Under the pieces are notes generated by a model. It did not search any database. It had not been told where the DNA came from and was given only the letters and a program-made list of their open reading frames with translations. This document shows positions 41,692 through 50,896 of a DNA stretch of 64,000 bases, in pieces (within the stretch, counting starts at the first letter, position 1; the number at the start of each line of letters is the position of its first letter). Made by a program: the position numbers and the translations under genes. Source of the stretch: Xanthomarina sp. F2636L (lineage in GTDB: Bacteria; Bacteroidota; Bacteroidia; Flavobacteriales; Flavobacteriaceae); the NCBI RefSeq assembly GCF_026410195.1, contig NZ_JAPMLM010000055.1:372001-436000 (forward strand), read 5' to 3'.

Positions 41692-43320
41692 ATGGATATC
41701 AACTTCAACAAAAACGAAGATTATAATAAGCTTTTAGTTTCAGATTTAAAAAAGCGTTTTGCTCAAGTAAAACTTGGTGGTGGCGAAAAAAATATTGAAA
41801 AACATCATGCAAAAGGCAAAATGACTGCCAGAGAACGCATAGATTATCTTTTAGACGCTAAAAGAGATAGTATAGAAATAGCTGCTTTTGCCGGAGAAGA
41901 TATGTACGAAGAACATGGTGGCTGCCCTTCTGGAGGTGTAGTTGTTAAAATTGGATACATTAAAGGAAAACAATGTATGGTTGTGGCTAACGATGCCACA
42001 GTAAAAGCTGGTGCCTGGTTTCCAATTACCGGAAAGAAGAATTTACGTGCTCAGGAAATAGCTATAGAGAACAGATTGCCAATAATATATTTAGTTGATT
42101 CTGCTGGAGTTTATTTACCAATGCAAGACGAAATTTTTCCAGATAAAGAACATTTCGGACGTATTTTTAGAAATAATGCCATTATGAGCAGTTTAGGAAT
42201 TACACAAATTGCTGCTGTTATGGGAAGTTGTGTAGCTGGTGGTGCTTATTTACCAATTATGAGCGACGAAGCCATGATAGTTGATAAAACAGGAAGTATC
42301 TTTTTAGCAGGAAGTTATTTGGTTAAAGCTGCCATTGGTGAAACTATTGACAATGAAACTCTTGGAGGTGCTACAACACATTGTGAAATTTCTGGTGTTA
42401 CAGACTATAAAGCTAAAGACGATAAAGATGCTTTAGATAGAATTAAAAGTGTAGTTGATAAAATTGGCGCTTTTGATAAAGCAGGTTATAACAGAGCCGA
42501 TGCTAAGAAACCAAAGGAAAAGCAAGAAGATATTTACGGAATTTTACCTAAATCGAGAGCTGATCAATATGATATGTATGAAATTATCAAACGTTTAGTT
42601 GATAATTCTGAGTTCGATGAATATAAAGCTGGATACGGAAAGACCATAATTACAGCCTATGCCAGAATTGATGGTTGGGCTGTTGGTATTGTAGCAAATC
42701 AGAGAAAATTAGTGAAAACCAAAAAAGGCGAAATGCAGTTTGGGGGTGTTATTTATAACGATAGCGCAGATAAAGCCACGCGGTTTATTGCTAATTGTAA
42801 TCAGAAGAAAATTCCTTTAGTCTTTTTACAGGATGTTACTGGTTTTATGGTTGGATCTAAAAGTGAACATGGTGGAATTATTAAAGATGGTGCCAAAATG
42901 GTAAATGCTGTAAGTAATTCTGTGGTGCCAAAATTTACCATTATATTAGGAAATAGCTATGGCGCAGGAAACTATGCCATGTGTGGAAAAGCTTACGATC
43001 CAAGATTGATTGTAGCATGGCCAAGTGCCGAATTGGCTGTAATGAGCGGAAATTCTGCAGCAAAAGTATTATTACAAATTGAAACAGCTTCTCTTAAAAA
43101 GAAAGGCGAAGTCATTACTAAAGAGAAAGAAGAAGAGTTGTTTAATAAAATTAAAGATAGATACGACAAGCAGGTGTCTCCTTATTATGCGGCTTCCAGA
43201 ATCTGGACAGATGCTATTATAGATCCTTTAGATACTAGAAAATGGATTAGTATGGGAATTGAAGCAGCCAACCACGCTCCTATTGAAAAAAAGTTTAACT
43301 TAGGAGTTATTCAAGTGTAA
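41692..43320 (+). CDS. Acyl-CoA carboxylase, carboxyltransferase beta subunit
   Basis: A 542-aa crotonase-fold carboxyltransferase. N- and C-terminal halves carry the oxyanion-hole glycines (VMGSCVAGGAYLPIM and ILGNSYGAGNYAMCG) and VFLQDVTGFMVGSKSE. The GSCVAGGAYLP and NSYGAGNYAMCGKAYDP patterns resemble methylcrotonyl-CoA carboxylase beta subunits (leucine breakdown) more than PccB. The biotin-carrying alpha subunit is not in the window. The next gene starts 3 bp after its stop. Confidence 0.88.
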   Translation: MDINFNKNEDYNKLLVSDLKKRFAQVKLGGGEKNIEKHHAKGKMTARERIDYLLDAKRDSIEIAAFAGEDMYEEHGGCPSGGVVVKIGYIKGKQCMVVANDATVKAGAWFPITGKKNLRAQEIAIENRLPIIYLVDSAGVYLPMQDEIFPDKEHFGRIFRNNAIMSSLGITQIAAVMGSCVAGGAYLPIMSDEAMIVDKTGSIFLAGSYLVKAAIGETIDNETLGGATTHCEISGVTDYKAKDDKDALDRIKSVVDKIGAFDKAGYNRADAKKPKEKQEDIYGILPKSRADQYDMYEIIKRLVDNSEFDEYKAGYGKTIITAYARIDGWAVGIVANQRKLVKTKKGEMQFGGVIYNDSADKATRFIANCNQKKIPLVFLQDVTGFMVGSKSEHGGIIKDGAKMVNAVSNSVVPKFTIILGNSYGAGNYAMCGKAYDPRLIVAWPSAELAVMSGNSAAKVLLQIETASLKKKGEVITKEKEEELFNKIKDRYDKQVSPYYAASRIWTDAIIDPLDTRKWISMGIEAANHAPIEKKFNLGVIQV

Positions 43321-43323
43321 TTT

Positions 43324-44172
43324 ATGATAAAAAAAATCTTAACCTATTTCATTTATTTTGTTTCATTATCAATTTTTAGTCAAAATAATCTAAATCATAT
43401 TTTAAAGCCTAGGCTTTTGTTTAGTAATGAAAAAAACAAAACAAATCTAGATACTGAATTAGTAATTTTAGAAAATGATACACTCTTTAATATAAATTCT
43501 AATATTATTGATTTGGGATTTTTAAACGATACAACTTACGGCAAAAAATTTCTAGATAAATATAATGCCATTGGGTTTGGAATAACAGGAAAAGATTATA
43601 AAAATGGTTTTCAATTAAGGCAATGGAATACGCCTATTGTAATATATTTTGACAAAAAAATTCCAAATGAAGTCATTAAGGGTTTTAAATTATTTTTCAG
43701 TCAAATAAGTAATCTAGAGCATTTAAACATCAGTTTCACCTCTAAAATTAAAAATGCTAATTATTATATAAAAACAACTTCCGAAGAAATTAACGTATAC
43801 AATAATGATTTTAAATTCGAATCGGATACAGAAAGGAAAAAATCTTTTCTAACAGGTGCTACTTATCGTTTAACTAATGATTCTAACAATAAGTTTTATA
43901 GTGGTATTTTATCAATAAATATAAATAGAGACCAAACCGACTTAGATATTTTAAAACAATTAAAACAACTGTTTTTTTTAAGTTTAGGGAATTTTGATAT
44001 CGGATTTGATATAAATAGTTCAAGTCTATTAAGTAAAAAATATATAAGTTCAGATACTATTTCAGAATTTGATTATAAACTAATTAAACTTCATTATAGT
44101 ACAATTTATCCTCAAATAATTGACGAAAGAGCTTTTAGTAAATTAATAAAAAAATATAAAACCCTACAATGA
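43324..44172 (+). CDS. DUF2927-like secreted protein, first of a tandem pair
   Basis: A 282-aa protein with a signal peptide (ILTYFIYFVSLSIFSQ). The core resembles DUF2927, a group of metallopeptidase-fold proteins: LRQWNTPIVIYFDKKIP, then LKQLKQLFFLSLGNF, then EFDYKLIKLHYS. At the place where related peptidases have HExxH, only LKQLKQLF is found, so zinc catalysis is unlikely. The downstream paralogue overlaps it by 4 bp (ATGA). Confidence 0.6.
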   Translation: MIKKILTYFIYFVSLSIFSQNNLNHILKPRLLFSNEKNKTNLDTELVILENDTLFNINSNIIDLGFLNDTTYGKKFLDKYNAIGFGITGKDYKNGFQLRQWNTPIVIYFDKKIPNEVIKGFKLFFSQISNLEHLNISFTSKIKNANYYIKTTSEEINVYNNDFKFESDTERKKSFLTGATYRLTNDSNNKFYSGILSININRDQTDLDILKQLKQLFFLSLGNFDIGFDINSSSLLSKKYISSDTISEFDYKLIKLHYSTIYPQIIDERAFSKLIKKYKTLQ

Positions 44173-45047
44173 AACTCCTTTTCTATCTCTCAATATGTTT
44201 ATTGTCAACATCATTATGCTTTTCACAAAAAAAAGACAATTCAACTTACAGCACCATGTATATGACAGTTAAGCAATACAAAAACAAGTACAAAGTGCCT
44301 TTAACTAAAAAAGACTCTTTGAGTTTTAGAGTTATACATGGAGACACCATGGTTCAAGTTTCTGATTTCATGAGGCCTAAAGGAAATAGTGTTCCATATG
44401 AATATAAGGACTCAACATTTTTAAAATATTATGAAAAAGTAGCTTTTAATCATAAAAAAGGGGTAATAAGTGACAACACAGTTATGAAATATTGGAAAGA
44501 TGATGTTAAAATTTTCTTTTCAAAAAGTGTGGCAAAAAAAACTAAAAATGATTTAATGAAATTTGCAGAAGAAATTTCGAGTCAAGTAGATTCTCTAAAT
44601 ATATATGAAGTAAATAAAGTAGAAGATTCTAATTACATTATTTATTATTTTGGAGATTATGAATATGAGTCTAACCTTATGAATTTCAAAAGATCAAGTA
44701 ATTATCAGTATTGGAATGGAAACAATCAAATTTATAAATCGGCCATTAAACTTGATAATGAGATGTACTTTAATGAAACATTAAGGCTCTATGAATTAAA
44801 AAAATATTTCATACAAAATTTAGGCTATTTTAATTTAATTGATGATTTTAAATGTGAGAGTTATTTCTCAAATTGTTATTCGTCAAATAAAAAATTAACT
44901 CCCTTGGACTTAGAGCTTATAAAATACCACTATTCGTATGGTATATGCAAAGGAACTAATTTAAAAACATTCCAAGAGCAACATCAAAAAGCTAAAGAAA
45001 CCTTGGAAGAAACTGGTAATAAAACCATGTTTTTTCACCCATTATAA
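44169..45047 (+). CDS. DUF2927-like secreted protein, second of a tandem pair
   Basis: A 292-aa protein with a signal peptide (LLFYLSICLLSTSLCFSQ). It aligns by eye with its upstream neighbour: MKYWKDDVKIFFSKSV, NYIIYYFGDY, LYELKKYFIQNLGYFN and PLDLELIKYHYS correspond to the same blocks. It again lacks the HExxH zinc motif. It has four cysteines in the C-terminal half (SISLC-type signal apart), including FKCESYFSNCYS and YGICKG, absent from the neighbour, which suggests a disulfide. Function unknown. Confidence 0.6.
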   Translation: MKLLFYLSICLLSTSLCFSQKKDNSTYSTMYMTVKQYKNKYKVPLTKKDSLSFRVIHGDTMVQVSDFMRPKGNSVPYEYKDSTFLKYYEKVAFNHKKGVISDNTVMKYWKDDVKIFFSKSVAKKTKNDLMKFAEEISSQVDSLNIYEVNKVEDSNYIIYYFGDYEYESNLMNFKRSSNYQYWNGNNQIYKSAIKLDNEMYFNETLRLYELKKYFIQNLGYFNLIDDFKCESYFSNCYSSNKKLTPLDLELIKYHYSYGICKGTNLKTFQEQHQKAKETLEETGNKTMFFHPL

Positions 45048-45084
45048 CAGCTAATACTGTATTAATTTTAAAATAAAAATGTGA

Positions 45085-46158
45085 TTATTTAAAAGTCGCG
45101 AGAGTTTGTAAACGCTGAATTTTACCAGATGTGGTTTCACTAAATTTCGTAACTGTGTAGATTTTCTTTGGTTTTTCGTATGTATCTAAGTCTTTAAAAA
45201 CTGAGTTCGATAAGTCATTCTTATCCGCTTCCAAAACAAGAATTAGTTTCTCACCAAGTTTGTCATCTTTTTCCGAAGCTATAAAAAACCTATTTGAAAT
45301 TTTTCCTTTTAATTTTTCCTCTATCTGCTCAGGAAAGAACTTAATGCCACCGGAATTTATCACATTATCAAATCTTCCTAACCATTCAAAAGTTTTTTCT
45401 GAATGTAGCTTTACTACATCATTGGTGGAAATTATTTCTTTAGAAAGTTTTGGTGCTTCAATAACTAAGCACTCTCTTTCATCTTGAGAAATATGAATAC
45501 TTGGTAGTACTTCATAATAAGTATTAGAAACACTTTCCGAATTAGTAAAGTTGTTTAATTTTTTTATGGCAATATGCGTGATAGTTTCGGTCATGCCATA
45601 AGTTGCGTATACCTTAGTCTGCAAAGGCTGAAGTTGATCTATAAGTTCAGACGACATGGGAGCGCCACCAACAATAAGCGTTTTTATATGAGTTAGTTTT
45701 TTTAAATTCTGCTGCACTTGCATGGGAATCATAGCAGCAAAATGGTAATGTTTTTTAGAGCTAAAATTTAAAATAGTTCCTGGTTCAATAACATCTACTT
45801 GTAAGCCTAAAATAATGGCTCTAACCAACATCATTTTCCCAGCAATAAATTGCGTAGGTAAACAATGTAAAGCTTTATCTTTTGGTTTTAAACCAAAATA
45901 ATTTCCTGTAGCAATGGCAGAAAATACCATGGCTTGCTTTTTAATTTTAATGATTTTTGGTTTCCCTGTTGTTCCAGATGTTTTGGTTTTTATATAATCT
46001 TTTGCATCCAACCAATCGGCTAAAAAATCGCCTAAGGCTTTTTCATAAGGACTTCCTTCTTTAATAAAGCTGTAAGCAACTTCCTTTAACCCGTCACGAT
46101 CATAGGACTTGTTATTTAACTTAAAGTGATTGTGGACTTTATCGTAAGTAGGAATCAT
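45085..46158 (-). CDS. menE: o-Succinylbenzoate-CoA ligase
   Basis: A 357-aa short AMP-forming acyl-CoA synthetase. Motifs are the P-loop KTSGTTGKPKIIKI, the aryl/acid region YGMTETITHIA, and the C-terminal hinge WLGRFDNVINSGGIKFFPE with the catalytic lysine in TTSGKIQRL. The compact size is typical of flavobacterial MenE. It activates OSB for menaquinone synthesis. It is last in the leftward menC-CPBP-menE unit (5-bp gap). Confidence 0.9.
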   Translation of the reverse strand: MIPTYDKVHNHFKLNNKSYDRDGLKEVAYSFIKEGSPYEKALGDFLADWLDAKDYIKTKTSGTTGKPKIIKIKKQAMVFSAIATGNYFGLKPKDKALHCLPTQFIAGKMMLVRAIILGLQVDVIEPGTILNFSSKKHYHFAAMIPMQVQQNLKKLTHIKTLIVGGAPMSSELIDQLQPLQTKVYATYGMTETITHIAIKKLNNFTNSESVSNTYYEVLPSIHISQDERECLVIEAPKLSKEIISTNDVVKLHSEKTFEWLGRFDNVINSGGIKFFPEQIEEKLKGKISNRFFIASEKDDKLGEKLILVLEADKNDLSNSVFKDLDTYEKPKKIYTVTKFSETTSGKIQRLQTLATFK

Positions 46159-46163
46159 AAGTG

Positions 46164-47162
46164 TTAATCTATGTTATTGTTTTCTTCAATGATAGACTCT
46201 TCAATTCCTATTTCTGAAATAAGAGATTCTTTCAAAGGAGCTTCAACGGGACCAACTAATTTATCTTTCCAATTAGTCCAATTATATTTTTTTGAAAAAA
46301 CAAATAACAACAAAGGGAACACAATAAAAACTGGCATAAATATTTCTGTAAAACTTGTTGCTGATGGTTCAGACATATCCTTTAAAACCGAATGTGTTTG
46401 AAAAGCAGTCCAATCTGCCGTAACCAGTAAAGCCGTAAACAAGTTATTTGCAGCGTGAAAACCAAGCGCAAGCTCCATTCCTTCATCCATTAAAGTCATT
46501 ACTCCTAAAAACAAACCTGTTCCTATATAATAGACCATAATAACATTTCCTAATTTGTCTACTTCAGGATTTGCAATATGTAACATTCCAAAAACAACAG
46601 ACGTAGTAAGTAGTGGTACCCATTTATTTTTTGCTAAAACACCAATTCCTTGCATTAAATAACCTCTAAACAGATATTCTTCAAAACTTGTTTGTAAAGG
46701 AACTAATACAACGGCTATAACACATAAAATAATAAATGGTTGCATTTTAAAATTTACCACATAATCTTCCGGAGTTAAGTAATAATCAAGCAAAATAAAT
46801 CCAGAGCTCACCACACCCCAAAGTATAAAAGCAAACCAGATACGTTTCCAATCTATTTTACTCCTGGCTGTAGTCAAGGATGTAATACTTTGTTTATGAA
46901 GAAGTCTAACTACCAAAAACAATCCAACTAACCCAAAAGCAAAAGAGAGTAGCATTAAAAATAGATTTAAATTTGGCTCCAACATGGTCATCATTTTGGT
47001 TTCATCCAAACCAAAAACACTTTCACCATCAGTCATGGCTTTCATAAAAACAGCTACTGTAAACGGAATTTGTCCGATTACCACAGCAATAACAATTAAA
47101 ACTATTCCAACTAAATATCTCCACCAATCGTGTAAGACGTTAAAAGCTTGAGCTATATACAT
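46164..47162 (-). CDS. CPBP-family intramembrane protease between menC and menE
   Basis: A 332-aa membrane protein with about 8 helices. The CPBP/Abi motifs are FEEYLFRGYLMQGIG (motif 1, EExxxR), VVFGMLHIANPE (motif 2, His) and LGFHAANNLF (motif 3, His). This is the glutamic-type intramembrane endopeptidase superfamily (Rce1/MroQ relatives). It lies 3 bp after menC and 5 bp before menE, so it is translated as part of the menaquinone unit. What it does there is unknown. Confidence 0.85.
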   Translation of the reverse strand: MYIAQAFNVLHDWWRYLVGIVLIVIAVVIGQIPFTVAVFMKAMTDGESVFGLDETKMMTMLEPNLNLFLMLLSFAFGLVGLFLVVRLLHKQSITSLTTARSKIDWKRIWFAFILWGVVSSGFILLDYYLTPEDYVVNFKMQPFIILCVIAVVLVPLQTSFEEYLFRGYLMQGIGVLAKNKWVPLLTTSVVFGMLHIANPEVDKLGNVIMVYYIGTGLFLGVMTLMDEGMELALGFHAANNLFTALLVTADWTAFQTHSVLKDMSEPSATSFTEIFMPVFIVFPLLLFVFSKKYNWTNWKDKLVGPVEAPLKESLISEIGIEESIIEENNNID

Positions 47163-47165
47163 AGG

Positions 47166-48200
47166 TTATAAATTAAAATTCCAGTTTTTATTTTTTTGGT
47201 ACTGCAATGTACCATTTTTTACATTTAAAGGCGAAGCAAAATTATTGGTAAATAAACTCCCTGTTCCAAGTCCTTGAGGCATAGCATTGTTTAGGGTATA
47301 AGTCCATTGTGCAATCGCATTTAAGCCCACATTACTCTCTAAAGCGCTTGTAATCCACCAACCTATATTTTGTTTTTCGGATAAATCAATCCACTCTTTA
47401 CTTCCAGAAAAACCGCCAACCAAACTTGGTTTTAAAATAATATATTGAGGGTTTATTGTTTCAAGTAAGGTTTTCTTTTTTTCTTTTGAAAAAACACCAA
47501 TTAACTCTTCGTCTAAAGCAATGGGTAAAGGTGTTTTTTCACACAAACTAGCCATATCTTCAATTTGACCTTGTTTTATAGGTTGTTCTATAGAATGAAT
47601 ATCTAATTCTGAAATTAGTTTTAGTTTGTCTAAAGCTTCTTCAACTAAGAATGCACCATTAGCATCTACACGTAATTCGATGTCTTTTGGAGAGAACTCT
47701 TTCCTTATGGACTTTAAAAGATTAAATTCCGTTTGAAAATCGATAGCGCCAATTTTCATTTTAATACATGAAAATCCAGCTTCAATTTTTTCTTTAATTT
47801 GTTGTTTCATGAAGGCTTCGCTTCCCATCCAAATCAAGCCATTAATAGAAATGGCATCTTTACTTTGAGTAAATTCTGATGGAAAAATCTCGAAAGGATC
47901 TTTACTCTTAAGAGAAGCAAATGCCGTTTCAAGTCCTAATTGAATGCTTGGAAACTTATAAAGTTCATCCAATAAAACAGGTAATCCTAAGTGAATATTT
48001 AAACAGGTCCATTTTAAAATATCTTCGTAATGTGGTACATCGTCTACACTCAATCCTCTAAATAAACCACATTCTCCAACACCAGTTTTTCCATCTTTTT
48101 CAAGAATTATAAACCAAGTTTCCTTAGTTTTTAAAATCCCTCTAGACGTGCCACTAGCTTGTTTAAAATTTAAAATATAATTCTGGTATTCTGCTTTCAT
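47166..48200 (-). CDS. menC: o-Succinylbenzoate synthase
   Basis: A 344-aa enolase-superfamily enzyme from ATG 48200; the longer frame begins at TTG. The K-x-K base pair is in CIKMKIGAIDF, metal ligands are in RVDANGAF, SIEQPIKQG and ALDEELIG, and the second lysine is in YIILKPSLVGG. It dehydrates SHCHC to OSB. It is first gene of the leftward menC-CPBP-menE unit and divergent from the sterol-desaturase gene. Confidence 0.9.
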   Translation of the reverse strand: MKAEYQNYILNFKQASGTSRGILKTKETWFIILEKDGKTGVGECGLFRGLSVDDVPHYEDILKWTCLNIHLGLPVLLDELYKFPSIQLGLETAFASLKSKDPFEIFPSEFTQSKDAISINGLIWMGSEAFMKQQIKEKIEAGFSCIKMKIGAIDFQTEFNLLKSIRKEFSPKDIELRVDANGAFLVEEALDKLKLISELDIHSIEQPIKQGQIEDMASLCEKTPLPIALDEELIGVFSKEKKKTLLETINPQYIILKPSLVGGFSGSKEWIDLSEKQNIGWWITSALESNVGLNAIAQWTYTLNNAMPQGLGTGSLFTNNFASPLNVKNGTLQYQKNKNWNFNL

Positions 48201-48262
48201 AGTTAGTTTCAAAAATACTCAAAATATTTTGTACATTAGACTTCAATATATATTAAATAGTC

Positions 48263-49198
48263 ATGCCAGAATTTCCAAATCTTATTTATTTTGCCATTCC
48301 ATTTTTTATAGTTTCCATGCTTCTGGAATTGTTTATTACAACCAGACAAAAAATTAAAACTTACGAAACTAAAGATGCCTTTACATCTATTGCCATGGGC
48401 TTGGGTAATGTTGCTATTAATTTAGTTAGCAAAGGTTTGGTTTTATTGGCTTTCTTTTTTGTGTATGAAAACTTTAGATTATTTACTATTCCATTGGCTT
48501 GGTGGAGTGTTATTTTGTTATTTTTTGCAGACGATTTATCTTATTATTGGTTCCACAGAGTTTCTCATGAATGTAGACTTTTTTGGGCTTCGCATGTGGT
48601 GCATCATTCCTCAGAACATTATAATTTAAGTACGGCCTTAAGACAAACTTGGTCTGGTGGTTTTTATTCCTTTGTGTTTTGGTTATGGTTGCCTTTACTT
48701 GGGTTTCATCCAGCCATGATTTTATTGCAAATGTCTATAAGTCTGTTATATCAATTCTGGATTCATACCGAAACCATTAACAAACTACCAAAATGGTTTG
48801 AAGCTGTAATGAATACGCCTTCTCACCACAGAGTACACCATGGAAGTAACCCTATTTATTTGGATAGAAACCACGCAGGAATCCTAATTATCTGGGATAA
48901 ACTTTTTGGAACTTTCCAAGCTGAATTAGATGACGAAAAAGTTATTTATGGATTGGTAGAAAACATCCATACGTATAACCCAATTAAAGTTGCTTATTTA
49001 GAATGGTATCATATGTTAAAAGATGTGTTTTCTGGAAAAAAATCTATTTCTAACCGGATTAAATATTTAGTAAAACCTCCAGGTTGGAAACATGATGGAA
49101 CTGGAAAATCGAGTGATGATTTGAGAAAAGAATGGCTTAATGCCGGTTTAAAGTCACCGTCTCAGTTTTCAGTTGATAATAAAAATGACATTGTATGA
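48263..49198 (+). CDS. Fatty acid hydroxylase/sterol desaturase family protein
   Basis: A 311-aa membrane protein with 4-5 helices and the di-iron histidine set: HRVSH (about residue 97-101), HVVHHSSEHYN (111-121) and HHRVHHGSN (190-198). Members hydroxylate or desaturate lipids using O2. The stop overlaps the ATG of the SDR gene (ATGA), so an oxygenase/dehydrogenase pair acting on a lipid is likely. The substrate is not known. Confidence 0.87.
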   Translation: MPEFPNLIYFAIPFFIVSMLLELFITTRQKIKTYETKDAFTSIAMGLGNVAINLVSKGLVLLAFFFVYENFRLFTIPLAWWSVILLFFADDLSYYWFHRVSHECRLFWASHVVHHSSEHYNLSTALRQTWSGGFYSFVFWLWLPLLGFHPAMILLQMSISLLYQFWIHTETINKLPKWFEAVMNTPSHHRVHHGSNPIYLDRNHAGILIIWDKLFGTFQAELDDEKVIYGLVENIHTYNPIKVAYLEWYHMLKDVFSGKKSISNRIKYLVKPPGWKHDGTGKSSDDLRKEWLNAGLKSPSQFSVDNKNDIV

Positions 49199-49986
49199 CC
49201 TTTAATAATAAAGTAATTTGGATTACCGGAGCTTCAAGTGGCATTGGCAAAAGTTTAGCTATAACACTTTCTAATGAGAATTGTAAACTGATACTTTCTG
49301 CTCGAAGAAAAGCTGAATTAGAAAAAGTAAAAGCATTATGCAAGCAACCTGAAAATATAGCTGTTTTAACATTAGACTTAGCAGAAACAGAAACGCATGC
49401 TTCTATTGCTGGAGATGCAATTTCTTTATTCGGTAAAATAGATATCCTTATTAATAATGGAGGAATTAGTCAACGTTCTCCTATAATTGATACAGATATA
49501 GCTGTAGACAGAAAACTAATGGAAGTAGATTATTTGGGAACTGTAGCTTTAAGCAAAGCTCTTTTACCTCATTTTGTAGCTAATAAAACCGGACATTATG
49601 TTGTTGTTTCCAGCCTTATGGGAAAATTTAGTTCCCCCTTACGGTCAGCCTATTGCGGAGCAAAACATGCTTTACATGGGTTTTTTGACGCTTTAAGGTT
49701 AGAGCATAGTGCAGATAATATAAAAGTTACCATAATTTGTCCGGGATTTGTAAATACCGATGTAGCTAGAAATGCATTAACTTCAGATGGAAGCAAACAA
49801 GGCTATCAAGATCATATGACTGAGAGTGGATTAGATGTTGAAGTTTTTGTAAAACGCATGTTAAAAGCTATTAAAAACGAAAAATATGAAGCTTATATAG
49901 GTAAGTTTGAAATACTTGGTGTGTATGTGAAACGAATATCTATAAAGCTACTTCACAAACTAGTATTAAGAAGCAAGGTGAGATAA
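49195..49986 (+). CDS. Short-chain dehydrogenase/reductase
   Basis: A 263-aa classical SDR with cofactor motif TGASSGIGKS (residues 10-19), NNGG structural motif, catalytic Ser in VVVSSLMGK and YCGAKHALHG (YxxxK). It resembles the DHRS7-like group acting on lipids or steroids. Translationally coupled to the sterol-desaturase-type oxygenase. A keto-lipid reductase role is possible but not shown. Confidence 0.88.
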   Translation: MTFNNKVIWITGASSGIGKSLAITLSNENCKLILSARRKAELEKVKALCKQPENIAVLTLDLAETETHASIAGDAISLFGKIDILINNGGISQRSPIIDTDIAVDRKLMEVDYLGTVALSKALLPHFVANKTGHYVVVSSLMGKFSSPLRSAYCGAKHALHGFFDALRLEHSADNIKVTIICPGFVNTDVARNALTSDGSKQGYQDHMTESGLDVEVFVKRMLKAIKNEKYEAYIGKFEILGVYVKRISIKLLHKLVLRSKVR

Positions 49987-50015
49987 AGATTATAATCATA
50001 AGTCTTTATATACTG

Positions 50016-50693
50016 TTACAGTTCAAGACTCTCCCCTATTTCTAAAAGCATTAAATCTTTATTATTTTCGAAGAATTTACGTTTAGCCTCTTCATGGTCT
50101 ATTTCTATATAGCCAAACGTATCAAAGTGATAACCAAGAATTTTATCGCATTCAATAAAATTACTAGCGAGGATAGCATCATTTACTCCCATGGTAAAAT
50201 TATCTCCAATAGGTAGAATAGCCAGATCTAATTTAGTTTGCATAGGGATTAATTTCATATCCATTGTTAAAGCGGTATCACCTGCTATATAAATATTTTT
50301 ACGTTCTCCTTCAATTACAAAACCTCCTGGTTGTCCGCCATAACTCCCATCTGGGAAAGAAGATGTATGAATGGCATTAACAAACTTTACATTTCCAAAT
50401 TCAAAATCCCAACTCCCACCATGATTCATAGGGTGACCTTCAAAACCTTTATTTTGAAAGTGTGTTACCACTTCAAAGTTAGATACAATTACAGCATCTG
50501 TACGTTTAGCAATGGCTTCAACATCCAATATATGATCTTGATGTGCATGAGTTAATAAAATATAATCTGCTTTTAAAGAGTCTAAATCTATATGAGACGC
50601 TTTTTCATTAGCCGAAATAAATGGATCAACTAAAATATGAACGTCATTTACTTCAATTCCTAAACTAGCGTGACCGTAAAAAGTAATTTTCAT
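50016..50693 (-). CDS. UPF0173-type metal-dependent hydrolase (MBL fold)
   Basis: A 225-aa protein with the full metallo-beta-lactamase site: THAHQDHILD (HxHxDH), PMNHGGSW, IAGDTALTMD and the C-terminal GYHFDTF histidine. The N-terminus MKITFYGHASLGIEV and length match UPF0173 (YtkL-like). Its cellular substrate is not established. It lies downstream of menA but is separated from it by a strong terminator. Confidence 0.88.
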   Translation of the reverse strand: MKITFYGHASLGIEVNDVHILVDPFISANEKASHIDLDSLKADYILLTHAHQDHILDVEAIAKRTDAVIVSNFEVVTHFQNKGFEGHPMNHGGSWDFEFGNVKFVNAIHTSSFPDGSYGGQPGGFVIEGERKNIYIAGDTALTMDMKLIPMQTKLDLAILPIGDNFTMGVNDAILASNFIECDKILGYHFDTFGYIEIDHEEAKRKFFENNKDLMLLEIGESLEL

Positions 50694-50735
50694 TTTGAGA
50701 GATTTTAAATATAATTATGAGACTGTAAAATACAA

Positions 50736-50774
50736 AAAAACTCAAACAAATTTTAATGATTTGTTTGAGTTTTT
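50736..50774 (-). terminator. Terminator after menB-menA
   Basis: A perfect 16-bp stem (AAAAACTCAAACAAAT and its complement) with a 7-base loop lies between the menA stop and the UPF0173 gene. Confidence 0.8.
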
Positions 50775-50896
50775 CAATCCCCAAATATGAAGCATTTTAA
50801 TCGCTTCAATTGTTGATAATAACCTACCAACAGATTAAATATAAGTCATATTTATTTGAAAAACAAGACATTATGAATTTATTTTGTTAATTCACA

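Noticed and set aside
43324-45047. Active secreted metalloproteases
   Set aside because: The expected HExxH motif is absent in both proteins.
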